From assembly GCF_031877795.1 (NCBI RefSeq), contig NC_133946.1:14004365-14068364 (forward strand): 64,000 nt of DNA, read 5' to 3'. Below the pieces are notes generated by a model. That model did no database searches, had not been told where the DNA came from, and worked only from the letters and a program-made list of their open reading frames with translations. Both the position numbers and the translations under genes were made by a program. This document shows positions 48,281 through 59,460 of the stretch, piece by piece (within the stretch, counting starts at the first letter, position 1; every line of letters begins with the position of its first letter). This stretch comes from Strix aluco (taxonomy: Eukaryota > Chordata > Aves > Strigiformes > Strigidae).

Positions 48281-51200
48281 CTGGATTGAAAAGAAGGTTT
48301 TGAAAAGACTTAAAATGTGTTCAGTTACATTTTCATTCTTATTATGAATAAGAATGGTCATGTCTGTGTTCTAAGAGGAGCTGTATGAACTTGGTGGTAG
48401 TATTCTTTAAGAGAAGATAGGTGATAATTTACAGGAAGAAACAGATTTTAGAGAATTTGTTTCTCTCACTACACAAATGACATTGTAACTAATTGTCAAA
48501 TTTATTTAGATAAGGTATTAGCTACTTTACCTTGTCTTGAAGTGCCAATCTAGACAGAAGATGTTTTTTAAAAATGATACTGTCAATTTCAGCCTTTGTC
48601 CCCTACTGTTTTCTTAATTACCTCTACTGCCAGTCATTATTACCTGCCAATTATTATAACTTGGTAAGTAGAAAGTTGAAACAGGTCTGGATAATGCCTT
48701 TAAATATTAGTTTCCATTCCATGTATGACTAGTTACAGGGAGTAAGTGTGGTTGTGGAAGACACAGATGAGTGGACAACATCTGGAACTGTAAGGTCAAA
48801 CAGGCAAAAAGAAACATAATAGAATACACAATAAAGGTGGACTTCATCAAATCTAACTTTGGCCATTTAGATGTTGTGCATCTATTTCAAGGGAATTGTC
48901 TTGTCTCCTATTTTTTGGAGAAAGAGTATCCCACATAAGTAAACTAAGTCACCCTCTACACAAGGCTTTCTTTCTGGGGACTGCAGAGGTAGCCCTGGCA
49001 GTTTGCTTATATACAACACCTAATTTTTTTAGGTTGATAATCATATGTAAGGTAAATTATCCATTCTTATAGGCATCAAAAGGCAAATCCATAATGATTC
49101 AGGAGTGCCAGAGTATTTCCCTAAAACAGACTGCAGTACTACATGTTGACACCCAAGCTAGTTCTGAATAAAATCTGTGATTTTTGGTGCTGATCTAAGT
49201 ACTGAAATTTGAAAGCTGGTTGTGTAAATCACCTGTATGTAATGACTTTAGCAGCAAATCACTACTACTTGTGAAACGAATAACACTAATGTACTGCAAT
49301 GATATAAAATGTATAGACTTCTCAGATAAGAAGATATTGTGCTTTTTTTGTTAGTTTATGTGTAATAATGAACTCATCTGTATAAAAGATATTATGCTAA
49401 AATGTGTTATGTCCAGAGTGCATTGTATCAAATAACTTTAAAATAGCTATTTCATCAGAACTGTGGATATGTTATATCATTCTGTCCCTTCCTGATTTTT
49501 TGCCATCACTTTTAAGTTATACATCTCTAGATTGATGAAAAGAAACAGTGGAAGGAATCACTCTTACCTAGTGAAAAAGGAACAAATGCATCTTTCTTGA
49601 CAAACTGCCCATTGCTGTCCAAAAATCTCTCAGGAAAAAACACTTCTGGATTGCTCCAGTATTTTTCATCGAAATGAACGGAGTAGAGGTTTGTAATGAC
49701 TGTAGTGCCTTCAGGAATAGAGTAACCACGCACAACAGTGTCTTTGGATGTTGCATGAAAAATACCTAGTGGAGCTATATTACAGAATCTTAGAACTTCA
49801 TGTAGAACAGCCTCGGTGTATGGCATTTTGCATTTCTCTTCTAAGGCAGGCATTTTGTTTGGGCCGATGACTAAATCAATTTCTTTTTGAACTTGCCCTG
49901 TTAGGAACAGGAATAAAAGCTGATGTTTATTGTGCAATATCCTTTATTTTTTAATTTAAGCTATAAAGTATATACTTCTAAAAGGATACTGAAACATGAA
50001 ATATCCTATATAAAATATAGTAGCTTATAAGCTTTTAAATTTAGACTCTATATTCCTTATCCTGCTAGTAGGAATTATTACTAGCATATATGGCAGTAAT
50101 CTTCATTTTGAAAGTAATTATTCTTGGTAAAATCATGTTTTAACATACTCTTCTCTGCTTGTGTATATTTTTATTTCTGGAGCTCTTCAAAACTAAAGAA
50201 ACAAGCAAAAGACTGCAAAGATAAAGTACATTAAATACTTGAGTGAACACTGAAATTAGCCACTTGAACTTTCCCTTGTCTGACTCTGCTATGATTCTTT
50301 AGAATTGTCACAGTGTAAAATCATTCACTCTTAACCTGAAAATATCTGATACAACACAGTGAGAGGGACTGAAAAAGAACAAATTCAATCATTGTGGTTT
50401 TAAAGTTATTTTTAAAATTAAGTTCACAGGTTATTTAAATAATCTCAAAGGCATTCAAACTGCCTCTTTTTTTCCTGATACACATTCTTTGTTGAAACTG
50501 CCAAACGGCTCCTAACTAAGAGTTGGACTTTCACAATTCATGTTGAATCAATAATGAAAATCTGGACAATGGCAGAAAAATTCTACCAGAATCACCAGGT
50601 TTTTCAACCTGAAGTGACAACATATCACATGAAAGTAAAGAGGTGAAGAGCAGCTTAGTGAAAGTACATTTGCAATGTAGTGGTGTATCATGTATAGTGA
50701 AATATTTGGACAGAGAAAGTCTAAATAAATGAAAGGTAACAGTAAATTTTATTTTTATCCAGATGAACGGATTTTGAATCCAAATTCAGAAACTCATTAT
50801 ATTGCAAGATCTGAGATCAGAAGATTATTTTAGGTGAGTGCATCTCTACAAAATCAGCCAATGCATCGGAGACACAATACTATAATGTTTTCTTGATCTT
50901 TATTGAAAAACAGTATCTTGGTTGGATCTTAACAGAGAAGGAATTTACCTAGGCTGCTCTTTCTCCAAACACCGAAAGTCCCAAGTTGAACTAAGCACTG
51001 CTAACGTTTTGATAGGAAAAGCGACGTGGAGGCAGTGAAACAAGGAATGTGACTGTTCACTTTTAAAGTTCAAACTTCTACACAAAATGTCTCGGCTGAC
51101 ATTCAAACATCTATTGCTATCTTACTTCAGAATGACTGTAACACATATTTTTAGTTTTATTTTTAAATGCTATTTTTGTTCTTCCAAAAGTATAAATATA

Positions 51201-54200
51201 CATGTCTATAATACATAAATCTATGGCGAATTGTACCGAAATGGATAACCACAACCTGATTTACATTTCTGATGATGTTTTTACATTTTTAGTTTATTAA
51301 TTTCATACCTAATTGCATTTGCTTATTATTAACTACATAGATTAGTACATCTGCCAACCAATACTATGCATCTCAACACTAAGCCTAAATATATTAGAAG
51401 TACTTTATTAAAAATATTAAAGCTTCATTAAAAAGTATTCACAAAACAATATGCTAAAACTTTATCATCATACTTGATTTTGCTATCTGCATATAAAATA
51501 AGCTTTTTACATCTGTCCACAGTATATTTGGTAAATGATACAATAGAATAACATAAGCAAACCTTCCTTTTGATTATGCCTGTGGATCGCTGCACCACTT
51601 TGAAAAAGCATTTTAAATTTGCAATAGGAAAGTTTATCAGTTCCTCAAAATGTCAAAGTTCTTACCTTGGATGTTTGGATAAAGAGCCATAAATAACACT
51701 GCCCATCTTAAAACATTTGTTGTGGTTTCTGTCCCAGCTATGATGAGTTCTCCAACAGAGAAAATTAAATTTTCTCTTGAATATGTAGATTCTGGATCAT
51801 TTTCATTGCAATCCATCTCATCTAAATATGCATCTACAAAATGTCGAGGTGACTGAGGCTTCCTATTTTCAGAGACACGTTCAATAAGCTCATGAAGAAA
51901 GTCATAGACTTCAGCTGCATTTTTAAACAGCTGCTGGTGTTTCCCAAATGGCAAGATACCAATCCAAGGAAAAGCATTATATAAAAATACAGAAGCACTA
52001 GCAGCTAATTCAATATTTTCACTAAAAATCTCAATCATGTGCTGAAATTCAGTATCTTCGTATGTAAAACGTTCTCCAAAAATAATCAAATTAGTAATGT
52101 TTGAAACAGCATTTGTTATCAAGTGCTTAAGATCAAATGGTCTGCCTTTGTATGTATCAATGGCATCAAGAAAAAAAATAGATTCTTCTGAAATTTTGTG
52201 TTCAAAGGACCTTTGACCATATCCAAAAATTCGAAAGGTATTTACAGCTAATTTGCGATGTTCTGTCCATCCTCTGCCATATTTACTGTTCAGTAAGCCT
52301 GAAAAAATATTTTGACACAGTATTTTATGCAACACTTTATTTCTCCTCCATAAGGTAATAAAATTATTTAACAAGACAAAAAACGAGACAAAAATTACAC
52401 ACAACTTGCTATGGAACACAGTCCAAGAGTGACAATCTTTTCCAAATAGTATCTTTAAAGAAGCATCAAGTATTTTATGAAAGATAAAGAAGTAGAGAAA
52501 ACAGCTAAAGCAAGTGTTTCATGTGGTCACAAACCCATCTATTGGACAAAAATTACATTTTTATATAAAAGACGTTAGCACTTACCTCCCATGTTTGTCA
52601 GCTTCTTAAACAGGGGAAGAGATGGTCTATCTGCAAAAATTTCGCTTTGATGAACAAGACATTCTTTTACTGCATCATAGCCATTCAGTACAATAGCAGA
52701 TATACCTCCAAGATCAAGACTGAAGATCTTTTTGGGGGGAAAAAAAAAAAATTGTAAAATGCTATTACAACCAAATCTTAAGAACAAATAACGAAAACAA
52801 GTAAAAACAAGTAAAGAAAAAGTGAAACTGCATTAAACATCCATGCAAAATACAGACTGGAATAAACTTCAGTAGGGCATACAGATACTCAAAGGCAATA
52901 CAACTGTGGCATTACACAGCAGTCTGTTGTGAGCTAATTTATTCTGTCAAAAGAAAGTAAATTAGCCCACACTACATTCTGTACTTTGCTGTGCACCTAA
53001 AGTGACCAGCTCTCCAAAGTAAGGACTGGGGATGCCTTCATATAGTCATTAAAAAAATGTGAATTTGTTACAACAAAGCATATTTTTCAGAAAAAATGTA
53101 CTGTCCCCTAACATGAGCAGATATAAATAGATATAAGTATATACTAAGTATAAATATATACTTATATAACATAACATTATTAGATATAAGGTATAGTTTT
53201 TATATAAGAACTAAAGTACATCTATTGTCTACTTTTTTTGCTGAGACAAATAGGGAGGAAAGCTTTACTACTGTACCTGTTCCTCCTCCCTGCCTGAGTC
53301 ACGGTAAATCCCAACAGCTTAATTTGCCTAGGGGCACTGTGACTGAAGCTAGAAGCTCATATCAAAGAGACTTCTAACATGTCACTTAGTAATGGCAGTC
53401 ACAGAAGTGGTGTCAGTTGAGAGAACCACCAAGCTGCACCCAGTCCTTTCTACCTCTGAAACTGGACACCAGCTTACTTTGCACAGGCTCCCAAAGCACC
53501 ATCAGGTGATAGAAGTGAGAGCCATGATGACCACCACCAAATGACAGCATAGCCCAGCTAGTCCCATCTCCTGTTTCCTGAAGTGCTTAGCACTAGATAG
53601 TTTGGAGAAAGATGCAATACATCCTGCAGAAGGCACATACAGGATAAACAAAATGAGAATCTTAACCTAAGTTTTAAAAATTAAAACCTAGGCTAAACTC
53701 AAGATTGTAATCCTAGATCCCTTTCTATACTTTTCTTAGCATTACAAATCTGTATTTTTACCTATACAAATCTCTAGTTTTTCCTTTATCTCAGAGCTGT
53801 TGACCTCCACAACATGAAATGTTAGCCTAATTATACATTCTGTGACAACTGGGTTGTCAAACACTGGAACAGGCTGCCCAGGGAAGTGGTTGAGTCACCA
53901 TCCCTGGAGGTATTTAAGAGCCTTGTAGATGTGGTGCTTAGGGACATGGTTTAGCCATGGACTTGGCAGTGCAACATTAATGGTTGGACTCAAGGATCTT
54001 CAGGGTCTTTTCCAATCTAAATGATTCTGTGATTCTACGACTAGTTTGTTCTAGCAAACTTGATATTTTCACTGTTAAAATGGGTCTTCTTTTTCATGTG
54101 ACAAAAAGACACTCCCAATACATTTCTGCGAACCATTTGTGAGTTTTGTATACTTTGATCATAGCTTATTTATCTTGCTTCCTATGTCATACATAATTTA

Positions 54201-55868
54201 AAAAAAAAAACCCAAACAACCTTTCATTGTATTTTTCCAGAGCCCCCTAAATCCTGATATGCCGTCTTCAGGTTCCCTCAAATTCTGCAGGATCCTTTCT
54301 GACAGCAGGAGACTAGAATTCCAGGCAAGCAGAAAGCTTAGTTTATTCGATGTCACATTTTCCTTCCTATTTCCATTCTATTTGGCCTAATATTTTGCTT
54401 GAAACACATTTACTTTTTTCTATTGCCAAAATAAGTGAAACAAAAGATAATCCTATCCCTTTGTTTCTGATATTTAGCATGCTTTTAATTCATGTACTTT
54501 GCTTCGTTTCTCATTCATAAGATTGTGACTTACTCTGTTTCTGCTCTAGGTTTCATAAATGACCTGGACAAAAGCTTTTGACAAACTTGAGTTCTAGCAA
54601 CAGATTTATTTGCTTGTTAGGGGTGTTCTATTTAAACACGTCTAAACAGTTTGAAGGACGTGATTTTCTAGACAAGCCTTTGTTTGTTGGATACAAAGCT
54701 CAGTCCTCCATAGACCTCCAGTGATAATGCTGCTAAGTAAAACACCACAGAGGGTTATAAATAGTTGGGGCACGCCGACCAGCTGGCCAGGGGGTGCACA
54801 CTGACCAGCCAGCTGCCCCCACAGCGTACCTGCGCGCCCACGTGTGTGCACACACAGATGCTAATGCCCGCCTGCCCTTCCCTGCTCGATCTGGTTTGGC
54901 TTTAACTTTTATGAAACTGCTAAGAATAGGTTGGTGGCTTGAAACTGGCTGATGAAAAGAAACACCTGATATCGGAGAAAGTATGAAAAAAAGAAAAAAG
55001 TCCATTCTTACATAGTTATACTAATCGTAAGTATTCCAAATATCCCACTGAAGGTACTTTGAAGCAACGTGTTTTCAGTGAAAAATGTTGCATTATCCAA
55101 GTGCCTGCCATTGGGCTGTTGTAACTTTGCTACCGTTAGGCCCTGCTGCCGTGTCCGAGACTCGTGGATATGAAACAAGCGCGTTCCTTCCACCTGCAGC
55201 AGGACACCGGTCTCAGCATCGCACCGACCACACGACGGCATCGCGGGGACGGGGCCGAACCCCCCTCCCCCGCCGTCGGCCGGCCCCGCTCCCGAGGGCC
55301 GGCCCGGGCCGCCCTCCCCGCCGGGCCCCGCTGCCCCGGGACCCTTCCCGGCTCCCGGTAACCGGCGGGGGCGGGGCTGGCCCACGCTGCCTCCTCCGCA
55401 ACGCGGCGCGGCTCGTTCCCCGACGGGGCGCCGACACCGACCGCCGCTCCGGGCCGGGGCCGGGCGGCTTCCCCCGGCCGGACGCGCCGCGCTGCCGCCG
55501 GGCCCGGGGAGCCGCCCGCCCGGCCGCCTCTCCCGCGGGCTCTGCCGCGCCGCCCCAGCCCGCCCCGCTCCCGCTCCGGGGTGGGGGGTGCCCCGAGGAG
55601 GCGGCAGACGCCGCCGGAGCGGCGGTACCTGCCCGTGGATCTGGCTCTGCCGCCGCATGTAGACGTGCGGCTGCTCCGCGCCCAGGGCGTGGATGTTGCC
55701 GATGAGGGGCAGCCCGGCGGGGCCGGGCGGGAAGCCGGGCGGCCGCCGCTGCTTCAGCAGCTGCCGCACCACCAGCGCCAGCACCGCCGCCAGCAGCGGC
55801 AGTAGGAGGAGGACGAGGAGGAGCGGGCCGGGGAGGAAGGCCGCGCCGCTGCCCGCCGCCGGCCACAT
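48105..55868 (-). CDS. CYP2R1: CYP2R1, microsomal vitamin D 25-hydroxylase (complete, 5 exons)
   Basis: Complement of join 48105-48280, 49568-49897, 51666-52298, 52586-52727, 55629-55868: 1521 nt, 506 residues (human about 501). This P450 of the endoplasmic reticulum hydroxylates vitamin D at C25, the first activating step. Visible features: N-terminal Leu-rich membrane anchor (about 11-34), basic stop and Pro-rich hinge ([12 protein letters not shown]), I-helix AGTETT (315-320), ExxR (Glu372, Arg375), PERF (427-430), and the heme loop FSLGRRHCLG with axial Cys453 spanning exons 4 and 5. Introns are 2901, 287, 1768 and 1287 bp, all GT-AG. The start at 55868 is chosen because its product aligns with human MWKLW; in-frame ATGs further upstream lie in promoter-like sequence. 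Confidence 0.97.
49568..49897 (-). CDS. CYP2R1: CYP2R1 exon 4 (330 bp)
   Basis: Encodes [12 protein letters not shown], the K-helix EVLR, the meander region with FFPERF, and the first part of the heme loop, VPFSLG. Acceptor cctaacag, donor CTAG|GTAAGA. Reading on past the donor gives non-homologous sequence, so the exon must end here. Confidence 0.97.
51666..52298 (-). CDS. CYP2R1: CYP2R1 exon 3 (633 bp)
   Basis: The largest exon: Gly completed, then [19 protein letters not shown] through the B'-G region ([16 protein letters not shown]) to the I-helix ([20 protein letters not shown]), ending at YPNIQG. The AGTETT segment supplies the acid-alcohol pair used in oxygen activation. Acceptor tttttcag, donor CAAG|GTAAGA. 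Confidence 0.97.
52586..52727 (-). CDS. CYP2R1: CYP2R1 exon 2 (142 bp)
   Basis: Encodes [20 protein letters not shown], then [19 protein letters not shown] and LTNMGG. The acceptor has a long T then C tract followed by aaaaag. The donor is GGAG|GTAAGT, leaving one base of a Gly codon. Confidence 0.96.
53112..53215. repeat. AT-rich low-complexity tract with TATA/TAAG repeats
   Basis: Within CYP2R1 intron 1, dominated by imperfect ATATAAGTATA units and partly self-complementary. Probably a degenerate microsatellite. Confidence 0.6.
53850..54040 (+). mobile_element. CR1 LINE 3' end, 5'-truncated, plus orientation
   Basis: A clear match to the avian CR1 terminal segment: 'actggaacaggctgccca', 'gaagtggttgagtcaccatc', 'ccctggaggtatttaagag', 'gttggactcaaggatcttca' and 'cttttccaatctaaatgatt', ending in the 8-bp repeats gattctgt and gattctac. 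It lies in CYP2R1 intron 1, antisense to that gene. It is the youngest-looking transposable element in the window. Confidence 0.9.
55629..55868 (-). CDS. CYP2R1: CYP2R1 exon 1 coding part (240 bp)
   Basis: 80 codons from ATG to CAG|GTACCG, phase 0. The product has a Leu-rich signal anchor, then [20 protein letters not shown] and [13 protein letters not shown], closely matching human CYP2R1. It is very GC-rich, in contrast to the other four exons, because it lies inside the promoter CpG island. Confidence 0.95.
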
Positions 55869-55920
55869 CACCCCGCACCGCCGCGCCGCTTCCTCCTGCT
55901 GCCGCCCGCCGCCCTCACTT

Positions 55921-55980
55921 GGGCGGTGGCAGCCCCGCCCCGCGCTCATTGGGCGGTGGCAGCCCCGCCCCGCGCTCATT
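55921..55980. repeat. CYP2R1: Perfect 2 x 30-bp tandem repeat with CCAAT and GC boxes
   Basis: 55921-55950 and 55951-55980 are identical. Each unit holds a GC box (ccccgcccc) and, at its junction with the following GG, an inverted CCAAT box (ATTGG at 55948-55952 and 55978-55982, i.e. CCAAT toward CYP2R1). The sequence before the first unit ends in CACTTGG, so a third CCAAT is absent. The array sits 53-112 bp upstream of the CYP2R1 ATG. Confidence 0.95.
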
Positions 55981-56010
55981 GGCCCGCGGGGGCTCCGCCC
56001 CTTCGCCTCA

Positions 56011-56040
56011 GGGGCGGGGCGGGGCGGGGCGGGGCGGGGC
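56011..56040 (+). repeat. (GGGGC)6 pentanucleotide run
   Basis: Six perfect head-to-tail GGGGC units upstream of CYP2R1. They form an overlapping array of Sp1/KLF-type GC boxes and meet the simple four-G-run rule for a G-quadruplex on this strand. The unit is a pentamer, not the GGGGCC hexamer of C9orf72. Confidence 0.95.
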
Positions 56041-56430
56041 GTCCCCGGCGGGCGGGCACGGGGGTCCGGGGCAGCGACGGGTTTGGGGCCAGCGGGGTCT
56101 CGGTCCCCACGTGCTTTGGGTTTGTTTTGTTTTTTTGTTTGTTTTTTTTTTTTCTGGAGTAATATTAAAAGTTGCTCCCTCCAGGTTTATGGAGCGTTGC
56201 AAACCCCCGCGTGCTGACGGAGCGCTTCCCACCCTGGCCTTGGCAGTGTAACAGCGGTTATTTGCTCCTTGTAAAGTCCCCGCGGAAGCAAAACCCCCCC
56301 AGTTTCGAGATGCCGTTCCCGGAGCCTCGTCGGGTCTAGGGAGCCTTGAGCCGGTAAATCCCGCTGCGTTCCCCCCTGCGCTTCCCAACCACAACCCCGG
56401 GAACCAGGGCCGGAGCGCTGCGGCGGGCGG

Positions 56431-56520
56431 GCAGCCAGGGCAGGCGAGCAGCCAGGGCCGGCAGGTAGCCAGGGCCGGGCCGGGCAGGCGGCCAGGGCCG
56501 GGCGGGCAGCCAGGACCGGG
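56431..56520. repeat. GC-rich minisatellite, about five units
   Basis: Imperfect tandem units of about 17-23 bp built on the core GCCAGGGCCGG, starting GCAGCCAGGG at 56431 and repeating to 56520. Unit lengths differ, which indicates slippage or unequal exchange. On the minus strand it gives an Ala/Pro/Trp-rich artefact ORF that should not be annotated as protein. Confidence 0.8.
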
Positions 56521-59440
56521 CGTCCCGGCGCTCGCAGGCGGCTCCGCACCGACGGAAAAGTCCCCGGTTCATGTGACCAAGCAGCAAAGAAGTCACATAG
56601 GTACCGTGTAGGGTCTCTCGTTCTCAGCGGGAGGATGCTCAGGGGAGAGGGCTGGAGCCGCTCAGACCAAGCTCATGTACTGCAGAGCTAAGCAAGCCGT
56701 GCTGCTGTGCCGTGTGACGCTGCTGAAACACCCAACACACTCGTGCTGGTTTTGCTATTCCATTACTGCTCTTTTACAAGCAATTTTAGGTGTAATAGAA
56801 GCATTCCTGCCCTGTTAAAATTTCTATGCTATGTGTTTCCAACGTGAGCTTGCTTTTTTGTTGAATTCAACTGAGAGTCTCTACATAGATTCACAAGAAC
56901 ATTGATAAGCTCTAAACTGGTAAAGAATTTATGCTGATGAAGTTCATTAATAACCTGACTGATCAAAATGCACTATGTCCTTGCTAATCTAGCCATTGAA
57001 CACTTAATTCTCAGTTCGTTCCTGTGATGGGACATTCTGCTTCGAATGTGGCAGTACTGACCTGAGCATACATGGCACAAGCTGAGGAGGGCCCCAGATG
57101 TTGCTCAGAAGACAGGTGGTCAAACACAGTAAAGGCCGTTGCTTTGGGAGTGCAGAGAGGAGGTAAGAGCTGTGGATACAACAGGGGAACAAGGAGGAGA
57201 GCTGGGAAGTAACACAGTGTAGCTTCTTGGCTGGCCAGCTGGCTGCGAGGCTTCTGCCAGGCTTGGGGGCCATCACACTGGCTATGTGGGTGCTTGCTGA
57301 AGAGAGCACGAGGCTATGAAGTGTAAAAAGAAAACAGGATTCAAAGAGTGTACTTGCTCACATTTGCCCAGGATGGGTAGGTTGAGAAGGAAAGATAAAT
57401 GCCACGTGTATTACAGAACAATACACCAGTAACTTTTACCAAAGGCAAGTGCGCTGATGCTGGCCCAGTTCTCTCGGCCGGAGTTGTTGCTGCCCGTGAG
57501 TTGTCCTGCACTGAAGGCTTCTTGGGCTGGAGCAGGGTCTGTGCTGGTGTCCATGGGACAATACAGTGAAAGACTCTGATTTTCAGGTGAATCTTCATGC
57601 AACAAGTAGTCAGTTTTATTTTGCCTAGGCTCCTTTCTTTGTCCTAGCTGCACAATGCCTGTGAAGCATGTGTCAATGCCAGCGTCCTATATCAAAATCG
57701 TACCCAGTCTGTCAGAGCTTGAGCACTGCTAGAGGTTTATTTTTTTTCATTCCTCTTCCAAGTTATTTCTTCATCCTTTTTTCCAGTATGATACTGCCTG
57801 GTATTATACTGAAATTACTTGGGCCGTACCCGCAAAAAATGTCAGTATTTCAATGTTGGTGTCTTAAGATTTCTCACCAGAGGGCAGGAGATTCAGGACC
57901 TCACCTTGGCTCCAGCTGGGGGGAAAATGAGGAGAAATGGCTGAGGATTAAAACAAGACGTGCAGTGTGCTTAAGCAGCTGTGCTGAAGCATGCAAACTC
58001 AAAACCTACACACATTCAAACAAAGAAGAGGTGTCCAAACACTTTCGCTCAGCATATTCAGGTGAACAGAGGTACACAGACTGGCTGGTCAGAAAACGCT
58101 TCAGCAGAGTGTGAGAAAGACTAATTCACAGCCTACAGATGATTATACAGAATTAACTTGCAAGATGAAATTGCTGTTGATTATAGTGGGAGTAGAAACA
58201 TTAATGTGCCGGCCACATCCTGCAGTTATATGGTATACGGCATGGTGTATATGCACACAGTTATTATTGCAATCTCAGTTAGAAGGATGTAAACCATTTA
58301 TGTACATAGGCATCTGTCTTTGGAAGAAAGAAGTTGGTACTTTTCTCCCCTCATCATCCCCTCGATAGATGATACTTGAATAATTCTCAAAGTGTCTGGG
58401 GAAACACAGGAAGACGTAGTATTGCCTTGATTGATTTTTACTGCTTCTCTTCAATGTTCTGTTGCTGAAGTGTGTAATACTTCACATGCACCCATGATCA
58501 TGATTTCCACTGCATCTGTGTAAGAAAAGAAAGGAAAGGTGATTGACAGTTTTGAAAACAAGTGGTTTGAAGAGGAAAAATGGGGGGGAGGGGAAGCATA
58601 GGAAAGACCCAAGAAAAGAAAAAAATATACAGAAGAAAAGTCCAAATGTTTGGCTAAAACAGAAGGAAGAGACTTGTAGGGGGAAAAAAGCAGTCAAATT
58701 TGACAATTGTCTTCACGCAGGGGAGAGAACAGTCAAAACTGACCTTACCATAGTGTTTGAGCCTTGGTGATGGAGAATAGACAGTGGTGTTCTCCACTGT
58801 AACAGAAGAAGACAAACTGAAGAGCATGGTTGCAGAACAGTAAAATCCATTTTGATCAAGCCAAATGCGAAAAGGTGGTGAATCAGCCAAGATTAAAGAT
58901 CCAAGAACCTCTAAAGGTTCTTGATTAAATGGAGGAAAAAAGGACCAGCATGGATAAATATGACTGAAAGCTGTCAAAAGTACGTGATAAATAAACCCTT
59001 GTGGACAGATGAAATCACTTAAGAATGTGGGTTTACGGATGCAAGACTCTGGTGGCTATCCAAGGGCAGGATTCCTTGCCAGTTTCTGACTGATCCTTTT
59101 TTGTTTTTTCCTTTCATTCCTTCAGAAGTGTGGGGGCAGCTTGTGCTGAATTGCTTCTTTGGGAAGGTTTTACTCATCTTAATCACAGATCATCAAATGA
59201 GCAAACTCATAGGATGAGTAAAGGTTTTTTGATTTCAATTATAAAAAATGATGGCTGAGTAAATAAACCTATTAAAGTATGTATCTTTATTAAATTCCAA
59301 AACAGACTTTTCATCAAGATTTACAATTACTTTGCATTGTAAATTCTGTAAGGAGAAGTTGGAGACAATCAAGTAACAGGAAATGATTGCGTTCCCGTCT
59401 TCTCAAAAAAAACAGAAAGCAGTTCTTTGACCGAGAGTGT

Positions 59441-59460
59441 CTATGCATGCATATGCATAG
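59441..59460. promoter_or_regulatory. Palindromic POU-type motif (MORE-like)
   Basis: A 20-bp sequence with 8-bp inverted arms (ctatgcat / atgcatag). Its core ATGCATATGCAT (59447-59458) equals the MORE consensus bound by dimers of Oct/POU factors. It lies about 3.6 kb upstream of the CYP2R1 start. Binding is inference from the motif alone. Confidence 0.35.

Larger units (their letters stand above)
55200..56560. promoter_or_regulatory. CYP2R1: CpG island / CYP2R1 promoter region
   Basis: An abrupt change from AT-rich to very GC- and CpG-dense sequence, covering the 5' end of CYP2R1 intron 1, exon 1 and about 700 bp upstream. I see no TATA box at a convincing distance. CCAAT and GC boxes lie about 80-115 bp upstream of the ATG (minus strand), consistent with a housekeeping-type promoter. 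Limits were judged by eye. ORFs on both strands here are open only because GC-rich sequence is poor in stops. Confidence 0.85.

Noticed and set aside
55008-55628. Continuation of the CYP2R1 exon 1 reading frame past Gln80.
   Set aside because: The CAG|GTACCG donor and loss of P450 homology show this is intron 1; the conserved IFSLDLGG resumes at 52727.
55085-56596. Several long Arg/Pro/Ala-rich ORFs (up to 206 codons or more) on both strands in the CpG island.
   Set aside because: GC-rich sequence lacks stop codons; only the CYP2R1 exon 1 frame shows homology. The rest are shadows or repeat translations.
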